64,000 nt of DNA. Origin: Sutcliffiella horikoshii DSM 8719. GTDB taxonomy: Bacteria; Bacillota; Bacilli; Bacillales; Bacillaceae_I. The notes beneath the pieces were generated by a model. That model was given only the letters and a program-made list of their open reading frames with translations, did not search any database and had not been told where the DNA came from. The DNA is taken from assembly GCA_001648575.1 (NCBI GenBank), contig LQXN01000061.1:62001-126000 (forward strand), written 5' to 3'. The translations under genes and the position numbers were made by a program. Positions 1 to 9,236 of the stretch are shown piece by piece. How positions within the stretch are numbered: position 1 is the stretch's first letter; every line of letters begins with the position of its first letter.

Positions 1-1
1 T

Positions 2-256
2 GTTTGTATCCTGGTGAAGGATAATGGGCCAGGTATTGAGAAAGATAGACTGGCGATATTGGGTGAACCTTTCTACTCAACGAAGGAAAAAGGAATCGGT
101 CTTGGTCTAATGACAAGCTACAAAATAATTGAAAATCATAAAGGACAAATCCGATTTTCTAGCGAGCTTGGAAATGGAACGGAAGTCTATATCTGTCTAT
201 CGAAAACCGGGGATACTCCTGTTGTTTGCAGCCCCCGCATTTACACAATTGAATGA
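2..256 (+). CDS. Sensor histidine kinase, C-terminal ATPase end (5' part outside window)
   Basis: This is the last 84 residues of a histidine kinase. The reading frame is open from base 2, so the start lies before the window. The visible part is the end of the HATPase_c domain: the N/G1 box DNGPGI, a GEPFYSTKEKG segment, the G2 box GIGLGL and a closing NGTEV strand. It resembles the sporulation-kinase (KinA/B/D/E) branch and is similar to the tail of the kinase at 14556. The sensor part cannot be seen, so the signal is unknown. The stop codon lies inside the terminator stem that follows. Confidence 0.85.
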   Translation, partial: VCILVKDNGPGIEKDRLAILGEPFYSTKEKGIGLGLMTSYKIIENHKGQIRFSSELGNGTEVYICLSKTGDTPVVCSPRIYTIE

Positions 257-270
257 GGGGGCTTTTGTTT
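231..270 (+). terminator. Rho-independent terminator overlapping the kinase stop codon
   Basis: GCCCCC (231-236) pairs with GGGGGC (257-262), followed by TTTTGTTT. The kinase stop codon is in the loop. Confidence 0.7.
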
Positions 271-284
271 AACCACGTAATTAC

Positions 285-1235
285 TTAGAACGCCATCTCT
301 TCCATCACTTCAAGCAGCAAATCAGGGCGGTTGGTCAGGATCCCGTCTGCCCCCCTCTCAAGGAGATAACGCATCGTCTCCTTGTCATCGATGGTCCAGT
401 ATTGCATCTGAACGCCACTGCGCTTTGCATCGTTGATAAGACGCTGGTTGGTCAGGTCAAAAATGCTTTCCTGTAGTGGTACCTGAAAGGCATCGACCTC
501 GGGCTTATAGAGGTTGCGGACGAATAGCTTGTGGAAAAGGACGAACCTGGTAATCTCCTGTCTGCCTCCTACAAGGGCGACTCTTCCTTCTGTGAAACTA
601 TTGAATGTATTCAAAATCTCCTGATCGAAGGAGGCGACCAACAAGCTATCCTCCCTATTATATTGAACAGCCAACTCCCAAAGCTTTCTTGCAATCTCTT
701 CAATCTTTTCGGGAGGGTTGGTATCTTTGATTTCTATTTCAATGCGTGTGTCTGGGAAAGCCCTGAACATTTCCTCCACTGTCGGAATGGTCACGCCTTT
801 GCCTCGAAAGCTCTTGTTGCCTTCCAAATCTATAAAATGATACCCTGCATCGAGCCGTTGTATTTCCTCTAAGGTCAGGTCTGCGACTAAGCCTGTACCG
901 TCGGTTGTGCGGTCGACTGTCGGATCATGAATGGCAATAAGCTGACCGTCTTTTGTAATATGTATATCCGTCTCCAAAACGTCCACTCCCATATTCACTG
1001 CCTGTTCAAAAGCTATCATGGTGTTCGATGGAGCAAGATGTTCACCGCCTTGATGAGCAATGACAAGGGGAAGTCCTCCATTTTCGAAGAAAGGTTTAAT
1101 CGTTTGTTTTGGTGCTGGTAAAAAGGTGAATATAAGTCCAAGTGTGCCGAGGGTCCCGGCAATTGTCCCGAGTACCAACCACCCTTTTCTTTTCTTGCGG
1201 GGTTTCTTTTGTGAAGGAATACTAATTTCAGCCAT
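285..1235 (-). CDS. Membrane-anchored glycerophosphodiester phosphodiesterase family protein
   Basis: A 316-residue GDPD-family protein. A basic N-terminus (KKPRKKRK) precedes one membrane segment (about residues 19-40), so the catalytic TIM barrel should lie outside the membrane. Visible motifs are AHQGG (60-64), APSNT (68-72), ETDIH (88-92) and HDP (103-105). Enzymes of this family cleave glycerophosphodiesters to glycerol-3-phosphate and an alcohol. The usual HR and PENT signatures read HQ and PSNT here, so the Arg and one acidic metal ligand are replaced while the paired histidines and ETD remain. This points to a divergent subfamily whose substrate is unknown. It converges with the kinase upstream. 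Confidence 0.85.
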   Translation of the reverse strand: MAEISIPSQKKPRKKRKGWLVLGTIAGTLGTLGLIFTFLPAPKQTIKPFFENGGLPLVIAHQGGEHLAPSNTMIAFEQAVNMGVDVLETDIHITKDGQLIAIHDPTVDRTTDGTGLVADLTLEEIQRLDAGYHFIDLEGNKSFRGKGVTIPTVEEMFRAFPDTRIEIEIKDTNPPEKIEEIARKLWELAVQYNREDSLLVASFDQEILNTFNSFTEGRVALVGGRQEITRFVLFHKLFVRNLYKPEVDAFQVPLQESIFDLTNQRLINDAKRSGVQMQYWTIDDKETMRYLLERGADGILTNRPDLLLEVMEEMAF

Positions 1236-1345
1236 GTGTGAAAATACCTCGCTCTCTTGTAAACTCCTATCTCTTAAATTATAGAATAATTGGAAAATAA
1301 AGAAAGAGGGTAGCCAAATATTTTTGGCTACCCTTAAATACTTAT

Positions 1346-2794
1346 TTATTTAACTTCCAACCCCAGGTCCCTTGCCACGTCATCCACCAGTTCTTTTCGG
1401 TCGTATTCATGATAAAGTCCCATTGCCAACCGTGTCGGACAGCCAAAGAAAAACCGTTCATATAAGTTCTGCCTGGACCCAAATGCGCTCATGCTGACAT
1501 CCCATGCAAGTCGGAACAGCTTGATGCGCGTGTGTGCATCTGTAGTGGCTGATTGCATGTATTGATCTATGTCAGGCCGTATCGGCGATTCCAAATCATT
1601 TTCTGTTGGAATGGACACCAGTCCGCTTGCTCCAAGAAGTTGAAGAATCTCTATGAATCTTGGGTATACCTTTGGAAATTGAGCGATAGCGACGGAAAGA
1701 GGGGTCACATCCGGAACCATCGTCCCGTGCTTATCCGGTTTGGCATTAATCTCAGATGCTAGAAGCAAAGCTTTGTGACTTTCGACCGCTATGATGATTT
1801 CGCTGATCTTTTCTTTTACATGCCCGTACTCACCGATGGCGATGGTGTTCACCAATAATTGTGCCACTCCCAGGATGAATTCCGCCTTCATCACCTGTCT
1901 GGAAACTACCTGATGGGTGACAAGGGGTTTGAAATTGCTTATGGAATAAAGGTTATTTGCCACTTCAATATTTTCTGAAACAAACACGCGATCCCATGGA
2001 ACCAGGACATTATCAAGCACGACAATGGCATCCATCTCTTCAAAACGAGACCCAAGTGGATGATTGAATTGCGAGGAATCATAAGCAAAGGATTCTCTGC
2101 AGATGAATTTCAATCCCTTTGTATTACTAGGGATGCTAAAAGCATAAGCGAATGGCTCATCAAACATTTTCAATCCAGAAGAGGAAATGATAATCTCATC
2201 TGTGATGCCGCCTTGTGTTGCCAACAGACGGGCACCTTTTATGACAAGACCTTCTGAGTTTTTATCCACTATCCTTGCCGCCACGATATTTTCATCATCT
2301 TCATAATGGTATGAAGAACGATTTACCTGTGGTGAGATGAAAGTATGGGTGAAGGAAAGATCATTTTCTCTGGCATATTCATAAAAATTTCTCAGGTTTT
2401 CAGGAAACTGTGGGCCTTGTTCCGTTAAAATGTCTGCTGAAGTGGCCAGTGCCATCAGGGTAGAATTTTTATAATCTGGAGAGCGGCCCATCATGCCGAA
2501 CGTAGATTTTGCCCAGAGTTGAATCATCTTTCTCCTTTTCTCCAAATCTTCCTTTGAAGTTGGGCGAAGAAAAGAGGTACCAACCAAATTCCCCGTAGTT
2601 TCAGAAGTGAATGTCATAATATCTTTATATTTATTTTCATGTTGCATATCATATAAGGCTGCTTGGCTTTTCATGACACCGGAAAATGCAGGGTGTTCAG
2701 AAATATTGCCTTTTACCTGCTGCCCGTTATACCACACATTTGATTGAAGCGAGTTGATTCGGTCCAGATACTGTTTGCCGTCTATTATTCCCAT
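1346..2794 (-). CDS. 4-hydroxyphenylacetate 3-monooxygenase family, oxygenase component (HpaB-like)
   Basis: A 482-residue protein of the HpaB/PvcC family, which uses reduced FAD from a separate reductase to hydroxylate phenols. Its length and long stretches such as TFISPQVNRS and VPWDRVFV fit the two-component oxygenase fold. A GTG at 2803 is in frame, but AAAGGGTG sits 6 bases before the ATG at 2794, so the ATG is chosen; that motif contains the GTG. No HpaC reductase is nearby, so FADH2 must come from elsewhere. The gene diverges from the D-threonine aldolase-like gene. The substrate cannot be read from sequence. Confidence 0.85.
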   Translation of the reverse strand: MGIIDGKQYLDRINSLQSNVWYNGQQVKGNISEHPAFSGVMKSQAALYDMQHENKYKDIMTFTSETTGNLVGTSFLRPTSKEDLEKRRKMIQLWAKSTFGMMGRSPDYKNSTLMALATSADILTEQGPQFPENLRNFYEYARENDLSFTHTFISPQVNRSSYHYEDDENIVAARIVDKNSEGLVIKGARLLATQGGITDEIIISSSGLKMFDEPFAYAFSIPSNTKGLKFICRESFAYDSSQFNHPLGSRFEEMDAIVVLDNVLVPWDRVFVSENIEVANNLYSISNFKPLVTHQVVSRQVMKAEFILGVAQLLVNTIAIGEYGHVKEKISEIIIAVESHKALLLASEINAKPDKHGTMVPDVTPLSVAIAQFPKVYPRFIEILQLLGASGLVSIPTENDLESPIRPDIDQYMQSATTDAHTRIKLFRLAWDVSMSAFGSRQNLYERFFFGCPTRLAMGLYHEYDRKELVDDVARDLGLEVK

Positions 2795-2875
2795 GTTGTT
2801 CACCCTTTGCCCAGATTACTTCTTTCAATGTATGCATGTGGGATTGTCTGATTTCCAAACCATCTCGATCAAATT

Positions 2876-2903
2876 TTGAACGGCACCTTGTGCGTGGTAT
2901 AGT
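2876..2903 (+). promoter_or_regulatory. SigmaA-type promoter for the D-threonine aldolase-like gene
   Basis: -35 TTGAAC (2876-2881), 16-bp spacer, -10 TATAGT (2898-2903), ending 29 bases before the start codon at 2933. Confidence 0.6.
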
Positions 2904-2932
2904 GGGGGAAAGATGGTCTGGGAGGAGAAAAA

Positions 2933-4042
2933 ATGAATCAGAAATGGAAGGATCTTGATACACCAGCATTATTACTCGATAAACCGGCTCTATTGGCTAA
3001 CATACAAACAATGAGTGAATTTGCAAAAGAAAACAGCTTGAACTTACGCCCCCATATCAAAACCCATAAATCAATAGAAATCGCCAATCTCCAGATGGAG
3101 CACGGCGCCATTGGACTCACCACAGCCAAGCTAGAAGAAGCGGAAGTTATGGCAGATGCAGGTATCACTGATATTTTAGTAGCCTATCCAGTTTCCAGTC
3201 AGGTGAAAATAGAGCGGGCGATCAGACTGCTCCAAAAAGGAACTGACCTGAAGCTTGCAGTGGATAGTTTGGAGCAAATCAAGCTATTGCAAAAAGCGCT
3301 GGAAAAAACGGGACATACCATTGAGGTCTGGATCAAAGTGAATTCCGGATTGAATCGTTGCGGCGTGGAACCGGGGGAAGACGCTGTGGAACTGGCTAAG
3401 GCGGTGTTATTTCTGTCACAGCTTCGAATTGGAGGGATCTTTACTCATGCAGGACATTCTTATGGGGCAAAAAATGCGGAGGAATTGAAACACATCGCGT
3501 TGGCAGAGGCCGAAGCGGTAGTAAGCAGCGCAGAGGCTTGCGAGAAAGCAGGCATTCCTATACCGGTGAGAAGCGTGGGTTCCACGCCTACCTACCGCCT
3601 AGCAGGTACGGTCGACGGAATTACAGAAGTCAGACCGGGGAATGCGGTATTTTTTGATAGCATCCAAGTAGGACTTGGGGTAGCAAAAAGGGAGCAATGT
3701 GCACTTTCGGTGCTTGTTTCTGTGGTTGGTGTTTATAAGGATAGAATCGTTCTTGATAGCGGTAGTAAAACGCTGTGTCTTGATAAAGGGGCACATGGCC
3801 TGGATTCAGTTAAAGGATATGGGTTTGTGGTGGATCATCCGGAGCTGACGATTGAAAGGCTGTCTGAAGAGCATGGTGTGGCGGTGTTTGAGAACAGCAG
3901 TGACTTGCGGTTGAATGACAAAGTGCGGATCATCCCCAATCATGCCTGTACTGTGGCAAATATGTTTGATGAATATACTCTAGTGGAAGGGGATCGTGTT
4001 TCTGGTCAGTGGAAAGTGGATGCGAGAGGGATGAGGAAATAG
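2933..4042 (+). CDS. D-threonine aldolase / D-serine dehydratase family PLP enzyme
   Basis: A 369-residue fold-type III (alanine-racemase-like) PLP enzyme. RPHIKTHK at residues 39-46 holds the expected PLP lysine (Lys43). The C-terminal NHACTVANMF supplies the His and Cys metal ligands of the D-threonine aldolase/DSD1 family. Known members cleave D-3-hydroxyamino acids to glycine and an aldehyde, or deaminate D-serine, with a divalent metal; which reaction applies here cannot be decided. GGAGGAG precedes the ATG. It has its own promoter and diverges from the HpaB-like gene. Confidence 0.85.
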   Translation: MNQKWKDLDTPALLLDKPALLANIQTMSEFAKENSLNLRPHIKTHKSIEIANLQMEHGAIGLTTAKLEEAEVMADAGITDILVAYPVSSQVKIERAIRLLQKGTDLKLAVDSLEQIKLLQKALEKTGHTIEVWIKVNSGLNRCGVEPGEDAVELAKAVLFLSQLRIGGIFTHAGHSYGAKNAEELKHIALAEAEAVVSSAEACEKAGIPIPVRSVGSTPTYRLAGTVDGITEVRPGNAVFFDSIQVGLGVAKREQCALSVLVSVVGVYKDRIVLDSGSKTLCLDKGAHGLDSVKGYGFVVDHPELTIERLSEEHGVAVFENSSDLRLNDKVRIIPNHACTVANMFDEYTLVEGDRVSGQWKVDARGMRK

Positions 4043-4127
4043 GTGAATTATATTATATGCTCTGGTGTGGAAAGACTGGGATTTTGCTTGTTTTTTGACG
4101 AAACTAGAGGATTATGAGAGTTTGAAA

Positions 4128-4190
4128 TGGTTCGGACCTTTGTAGAGTTGGTTTGGACAAGATTGCCGTTGGTTCCTGGTAGGCTTGGAC
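4128..4190 (+). repeat. Three degenerate 21-bp tandem units
   Basis: Units begin TGGTTCGGAC (4128), TGGTTTGGAC (4149) and TGGTTCCTGG (4170), spaced exactly 21 bp, just before the terminator between two convergent genes. A further GGACAA follows near the end of the third unit. The rest of 4043-4127 shows no gene. Confidence 0.55.
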
Positions 4191-4191
4191 A

Positions 4192-4228
4192 AAAAAGCTC
4201 TCCCTCCGGACAGAAAGGAGAGCTTTTT
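4192..4228. terminator. Bidirectional terminator between convergent genes
   Basis: AAAAAGCTCTCC (4192-4203) pairs perfectly with GGAGAGCTTTTT (4217-4228). The A and T tracts on both sides let it serve both the aldolase-like gene and the M20 dipeptidase gene. Confidence 0.85.
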
Positions 4229-4254
4229 ATCCTCGCTTCAAACCGTCACCGGCC

Positions 4255-5643
4255 TCATTCTACATCCATCACAGCTGCCAGCTCCTCCCAATACGCACAA
4301 AGCGTCAACAGCCCTTTGTCAAAATTCTTCAGTTTGAAATTTTCATTCGGCGCATGCACATTATCTGATGGCAAGCCGAAGCCCATCAATACAATCGGTG
4401 CCTGAAGAACTTCATCAAGTGTGGAAACGATTGGCAACGATCCGCCTCCGCGCGTAAAGATGGTCGGGACTTCCCACACCTTTTCATAGGCGCGGCTTGC
4501 CGCTTGGATGGCGGGGTGATTGAAAGGTGTCACAAACGGTGCACCTTTGTCAAAAAGGGAAACTGATATTTCCACTCCAACAGGTTTGTGCCTTGAAACA
4601 TGCTCCTGCAATAAGGCGAGAATTTCATCTGGATCCTGATCTGGCACAAGGCGGCAAGTGATTTTAGCATGCGCTTCAGAAGGAAGGACTGTTTTAATCC
4701 CGTCGCCCTGGAATCCTCCGTATACACCATTCACTTCCAATGTCGGCCGGACCCATGTGCGCTCGTAGAAACTGTATCCTTTTTCACCATAAAACTCCCC
4801 GACACCAACTTCTTCTTTTACTGCATGCTCATTGAATCCGATTGCTTCAAAAGCTGCTTTCTCTTCGTCTGTCAACGGAACCACTTTGTCGTAAAATCCA
4901 TCAACCGTCACCACGCCATCTCCGTCATGGAAGGAATTCAACAATTCCACCACCGCATGAATCGGGTTGGCAACTGCTCCTCCATAAAGCCCGGAGTGCA
5001 GGTCGCGCTTCGGTCCTTTCACATCCAACTGAAATCCGCACATGCCACGGAGGCCGTAACAGATGGTGGGCTTGTCCTCTTCAATCATGGCCGTATCTGA
5101 CACTACCACGACATCTGCAGCAAGCATTTCTTTATTTTCCTCCACAAAAGATGGTAGGTTCGGACTTCCGACTTCCTCTTCGCCTTCAATGCAGAACTTG
5201 AAGTTGAATGGCAATGTTCCGGTTGTGGCAAGAACTGCTTCCAACGCCTTCAAATGCATGAATGTTTGCCCTTTGTCATCGCTGGCACCTCGTGCATAAA
5301 TACGCTCGTCCCGGATTGCAGGCTCGAATGGCGGGGTATCCCATAAATGTAGGGGATCAACAGGCTGTACATCATAGTGCCCATAGATCAGTACGGTTGG
5401 CTTATCAGGCGCCTTCAGCCATTCACCATATACGATCGGGTGGCCACTTGTAGGGTGCAGCCCTACATTCTCCATACCGAGTCCCCTTAAGGAATTTGCC
5501 ATCCATTCTGCCGCACGCATGGTATCGGCATTATGCGCAGGAAGGGCGCTGATGCTTGGGATGGAGAGCAGATCCTGAAGTTCTTTCAAATGCTTTTCTC
5601 TATGCTCAGATAAATAGGAAGTGATAGTTGCTGCTATTGTCAT
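4255..5643 (-). CDS. M20-family dipeptidase
   Basis: A 462-residue zinc-dependent dipeptidase of the M20 family, carnosinase/CNDP2-like branch. GHYDVQP (88-94) carries metal ligand His89 and Asp91; ARGASDDKG (117-125) carries the bridging aspartate; EGEEEVGSP (153-161) carries the general-base glutamate and a further ligand. RGGGSLP near residue 407 belongs to the lid domain. There is no signal peptide, so it is cytoplasmic and probably finishes breakdown of imported peptides. It is followed on the same strand by the terminator at 4192 and lies downstream of the amidase gene. Confidence 0.9.
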   Translation of the reverse strand: MTIAATITSYLSEHREKHLKELQDLLSIPSISALPAHNADTMRAAEWMANSLRGLGMENVGLHPTSGHPIVYGEWLKAPDKPTVLIYGHYDVQPVDPLHLWDTPPFEPAIRDERIYARGASDDKGQTFMHLKALEAVLATTGTLPFNFKFCIEGEEEVGSPNLPSFVEENKEMLAADVVVVSDTAMIEEDKPTICYGLRGMCGFQLDVKGPKRDLHSGLYGGAVANPIHAVVELLNSFHDGDGVVTVDGFYDKVVPLTDEEKAAFEAIGFNEHAVKEEVGVGEFYGEKGYSFYERTWVRPTLEVNGVYGGFQGDGIKTVLPSEAHAKITCRLVPDQDPDEILALLQEHVSRHKPVGVEISVSLFDKGAPFVTPFNHPAIQAASRAYEKVWEVPTIFTRGGGSLPIVSTLDEVLQAPIVLMGFGLPSDNVHAPNENFKLKNFDKGLLTLCAYWEELAAVMDVE

Positions 5644-5712
5644 GGGTTTACCTCTTTCTTTTATAAAATTGTTTTCGTAGAAAATGCCGCCTTTGAATTG
5701 GCAGATAGAGTT

Positions 5713-7203
5713 CTACCTTTGAGAAGAGAGCTTTTGTAAAATAGGTGCTCTGCGATGCTTTGTCGCCTGTTCATAGCCATATGCAATCTTAATGAGCGTG
5801 CCTTCTTCAAAAGCTCTTGCAGTGAATGTCACACCAACCGGCTTTCCTTCCTTGGTGTAGCCGCCTGGAACGGTGATGGAAGGGTATCCCGCTTTAGCAG
5901 GTATTCCAGCACCGAAATTGTTCGGAGTCACTATTGCATCAAGTTGATGTTCTTCCATCACAGCATCCAGACCTGCTTCTCTTGAGCGGTAAATATCCTT
6001 TTCGCGGCTTAAAATATACTCTTCTTCTGTCAATGTACCACTGTATTTTTCGCTTTCCTCAAGGACTGTTTGCTTATACTGCAACATCTTGTCTGAATCT
6101 TTTTCATTATAGGCTATCAGATCCTTTAAGCTTTTGATTGGAACGGAAGAACTGGTATTGCGTAAGTATGCGTTCAGGCTTGGTTTGAATTCATAAAACA
6201 GTGTATGGTAATCCCATGAATCTTTAGCATATGGAATGTCAATGGAACCGAGCACTTCGGCACCTTGTTCCCGGAGGCTTGCGATAGCTTCTTCCATGAT
6301 GAGGCCCTCTTCATCTGAAAAATATGTAAAATATGGATCTCTGGCTACCCCTATCCGCATGCCGTTCAATCCTTCTTTTAATAGGAAGGAAGTATAATCG
6401 ACCCCAGGGTCTGGATTGGTTAGGGTGGCTGGATCCTTCTCATCCGGTGCAGTCAAGGCACTTAACAGGATAGCGGCATCTTTGACAGTCTTGGTCATTG
6501 GGCCGGCAGTATCCTGGCTGAAGGAAATCGGGATGATCCCCCTGCGGCTGATCAGGCCGACAGTCGGTTTGATACCGACAACAGAATTGGAGCTTGCCGG
6601 ACTCAAAATGGAACCGGAAGTCTCCGTCCCGATGGCAGCAGCTGCAAAGCCAGCCGCAACCGCAGAGCCGGAACCGCTGCTGGAACCACCGACATCAAAT
6701 TGACCTGACCCATATGGATTGAGTACTTGTCCGCCTCTTGAGCTGTATCCGTTCGGCATTTTTTCTGTCATGAAATTGGCCCATTCTGTCATGTTAGTCT
6801 TCCCGAGGATGACAGCGCCTGCAGCCCTTAGTTGACTTGCAACAGCGGAATCTTCAGCTGCTACATGATGTTCCAATGCAAGGGAGCCGGCACTAGTGTG
6901 CATGTTGTCACCGGTGTCGATATTGTCCTTCACTAGCACCGGTACACCATGGAGGGGACCGCGTGCACCGGATTTTTTCCTTTCAAGGTCAAGCGCTTCC
7001 GCAATAAAGACAGCATCAGGATTGATCTCGAGCACCGAGTTGAGCGTCGGTCCTTTTTTATCATATTGACTGATACGGTGAAGATACATGAGAACAAGTT
7101 TTTTGGAAGTCACGGCGCCATTTTCCATTGCGACCTGCAAATCCTCCATGGTTGCATTCGGCAGCCAATCTTCCACAAGCTTAGAGAGTTTCGGGTGGTT
7201 CAT
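5713..7203 (-). CDS. Amidase signature family hydrolase
   Basis: A 496-residue amidase-signature enzyme. The Ser-cisSer-Lys triad is visible as Lys92 in VLVKDNID, Ser174 in GGSSSGSGS (172-180) and the nucleophile Ser198 in GTETSGS. This family hydrolyses amides, including GatA of the Glu-tRNA amidotransferase, but no gatB or gatC is present and the long C-terminus is unlike GatA, so a free-standing amidase is more likely. GGAGG precedes the ATG. The dipeptidase gene follows on the same strand about 70 bases later, so the two may be co-transcribed. Confidence 0.88.
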   Translation of the reverse strand: MNHPKLSKLVEDWLPNATMEDLQVAMENGAVTSKKLVLMYLHRISQYDKKGPTLNSVLEINPDAVFIAEALDLERKKSGARGPLHGVPVLVKDNIDTGDNMHTSAGSLALEHHVAAEDSAVASQLRAAGAVILGKTNMTEWANFMTEKMPNGYSSRGGQVLNPYGSGQFDVGGSSSGSGSAVAAGFAAAAIGTETSGSILSPASSNSVVGIKPTVGLISRRGIIPISFSQDTAGPMTKTVKDAAILLSALTAPDEKDPATLTNPDPGVDYTSFLLKEGLNGMRIGVARDPYFTYFSDEEGLIMEEAIASLREQGAEVLGSIDIPYAKDSWDYHTLFYEFKPSLNAYLRNTSSSVPIKSLKDLIAYNEKDSDKMLQYKQTVLEESEKYSGTLTEEEYILSREKDIYRSREAGLDAVMEEHQLDAIVTPNNFGAGIPAKAGYPSITVPGGYTKEGKPVGVTFTARAFEEGTLIKIAYGYEQATKHRRAPILQKLSSQR

Positions 7204-7397
7204 CAGAATAACCTCCTTTATAATTTGGGATATAAAACGTTATATGCTTACAGACTATACCCTGCTGATTGGAGCGAGGGAGCTATGCGAAGCTAAATGC
7301 AATTTTTTCAACTTCCTACCAATAATAATAATTCAAACTATTTAAAAAACATAGTAATAAAGGTATGATAATAAGATAATATATAAATTTCAAGATA

Positions 7398-7415
7398 TTC
7401 GTTTCGCTAAACGAA
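7398..7415. promoter_or_regulatory. Perfect inverted repeat upstream of the ABC exporter operon
   Basis: TTCGTTT-cgct-AAACGAA is a perfect 7-bp inverted repeat about 80 bases before the exporter start, downstream of AT-rich TATAAT-like sequence. It could be an operator for a drug-responsive repressor; no regulator gene is adjacent. Confidence 0.35.
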
Positions 7416-7493
7416 GGATTATTTGCGGGCCAAATAGATTTCATCGTTTCAACGCAGAATAAACAGAGTGAATGATTTGGAGGATCAAGTATT

Positions 7494-9236
7494 ATGGGGA
7501 AAATATTTTCGTATTTAAAGCCGTATAAGCTGGCAGTGGCAATCGCGTTGCTCCTTATGCTTACGGAACTCGTCGTGGAGCTGATGCATCCATTGCTCAT
7601 GGCGAAAATCATTGATGAGGGGATACTGACAGGAGATCTCGATGCAGTCATGAAGTGGGGGGGCATCATGGTTTTATTCTCCTTTATTGCTTTTGCTGCA
7701 GGTATCATCAATTCTTTTTTTGCTGCCCATGTCAGTCAAAGTTTTGGTTTCGATATTAGAAGAGGACTGTTTGGGAAGATACAATCGTTTTCTTTTGCGA
7801 ACTTCAGTTTATTTCCGACATCGTCGCTGATTACACGCATGACAAATGATGTCACGCAAATTCAAAATACAGTATTCATGAGTTTACGGATCATGTTGCG
7901 TGCACCATTGCTTGTAATCGGTGGTGTAGTGATGGCGTTGATTGTCAACTGGCAATTGGCCCTGTTCCTGGTTATCGGTGTACCTGTCCTTTTCATCTTC
8001 CTTGTCTGGGTGATGAAAAAAGGTGGGGCGCTATTCAAATCGGTCCAGGAAAAACTCGATGGTGTGAATAATGTCATGAGGGAAAACCTTGGCGGGATTC
8101 GCTTAATTAAAGCGTTTCTTCGTAAAAAGCATGAAATGAAACGTTTTGATAATGCGAGTGAAGAGCTGAAGGATCAAACCGTCTCAGCCTTGCGCTTAAT
8201 GGAAATAACAATGCCGATTCTTCTGCTTATCATGAACGGCAGTATACTTGCTGTCCTTTGGTTCGGAAGCATTGGCGTCACAAACGGCGGAGCTCAGGTC
8301 GGGGAGGTTGTGGCGATCGTCAACTATGCAACAAGGATTACCGGCGCACTTTCCATCTTTTCTTTTATCATCATGGCATTTGCCCGTGCGAAAGCTTCCG
8401 CTCACCGATTAACGGATGTGTTGGAAGAAGAGATTGATTTAGTGGATAAAGCGGATGTGGATAAGGAAGCCACATTTGAAAATGGGGAGATAGAATTTGA
8501 TCAAGTGTCATTCCATTACCCGAATACGGATGTTCCAGTGTTGGAGGATATCTCGTTCCGGGCTGAGGCTGGCTCCACCGTTGCGATCATGGGTGCGACA
8601 GGTGCCGGGAAATCCTCATTGTTCCAGTTGATTCCAAGGTTATATGATATTGACAAAGGAAACATAAGGGTGGATGGGAAGGACCTAACCAATCTTTCCT
8701 TGAAGAGTTTGCGCAAAAAAATTGGATATGTTCCACAGGAATCTCTCCTTTTTTCCGGCTCGGTAAAAGATAATATCGCTTGGGGAAAAGAAGATGCTTC
8801 ATTGGAAGAAATCATACAGGTCGCCAAGGATGCACAAATCCATGAAACGATTGACCGTCTGCCTAACAAGTACGAAACTGTGCTTGGACAAAAAGGCGTC
8901 AACTTGTCTGGAGGTCAAAAACAAAGGCTTTCCATTGCACGCGCCCTTGTGAGAAAACCTAGAATCCTCATGCTTGATGACAGCACAAGTGCACTTGATT
9001 TGAAAACAGAGGCCAAACTGCTTACAGCTATAAAAAATTATCAATGCACCATGTTCATTGTGACTCAAAAAGTTAGTACGGCAATGGAAGCAGATAAAAT
9101 ATTGTTGATCGAAGACGGCAGGCTATTAGAAGAAGGAAGTCATGGGGAATTGCTTGCAACCTCTACGCTATATCAGAAAATTTACCAATCACAGTTTGGA
9201 GCGGAGGTGACAGAGCATGTCGAAGCGTATAAGTAG
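7494..9236 (+). CDS. yfiB: Heterodimeric ABC exporter, degenerate-site subunit (YfiB-like)
   Basis: A 580-residue fused membrane/ATPase half transporter: six membrane segments in the first 300 residues, then the nucleotide-binding domain. Walker A is GATGAGKSS (367-375) and the signature is a canonical LSGGQ (471-475). Walker B ends LDD, so Asp496 replaces the catalytic Glu, and the switch position is Gln525 (VTQK) instead of His. This is the pattern of the non-catalytic subunit in heterodimeric exporters such as BmrCD and TM287/288. It overlaps the next gene by 20 bases, so the products probably form one multidrug or lipid exporter. GGAGG precedes the ATG. Confidence 0.9.
   Translation: MGKIFSYLKPYKLAVAIALLLMLTELVVELMHPLLMAKIIDEGILTGDLDAVMKWGGIMVLFSFIAFAAGIINSFFAAHVSQSFGFDIRRGLFGKIQSFSFANFSLFPTSSLITRMTNDVTQIQNTVFMSLRIMLRAPLLVIGGVVMALIVNWQLALFLVIGVPVLFIFLVWVMKKGGALFKSVQEKLDGVNNVMRENLGGIRLIKAFLRKKHEMKRFDNASEELKDQTVSALRLMEITMPILLLIMNGSILAVLWFGSIGVTNGGAQVGEVVAIVNYATRITGALSIFSFIIMAFARAKASAHRLTDVLEEEIDLVDKADVDKEATFENGEIEFDQVSFHYPNTDVPVLEDISFRAEAGSTVAIMGATGAGKSSLFQLIPRLYDIDKGNIRVDGKDLTNLSLKSLRKKIGYVPQESLLFSGSVKDNIAWGKEDASLEEIIQVAKDAQIHETIDRLPNKYETVLGQKGVNLSGGQKQRLSIARALVRKPRILMLDDSTSALDLKTEAKLLTAIKNYQCTMFIVTQKVSTAMEADKILLIEDGRLLEEGSHGELLATSTLYQKIYQSQFGAEVTEHVEAYK

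Noticed and set aside
531-872. 113-codon plus-strand frame inside the GDPD gene
   Set aside because: Antisense shadow of a gene with clear catalytic motifs.
4669-5201. Two overlapping plus-strand frames (143 and 119 codons) inside the M20 dipeptidase gene
   Set aside because: Antisense shadows with no ribosome sites; the dipeptidase is certain.
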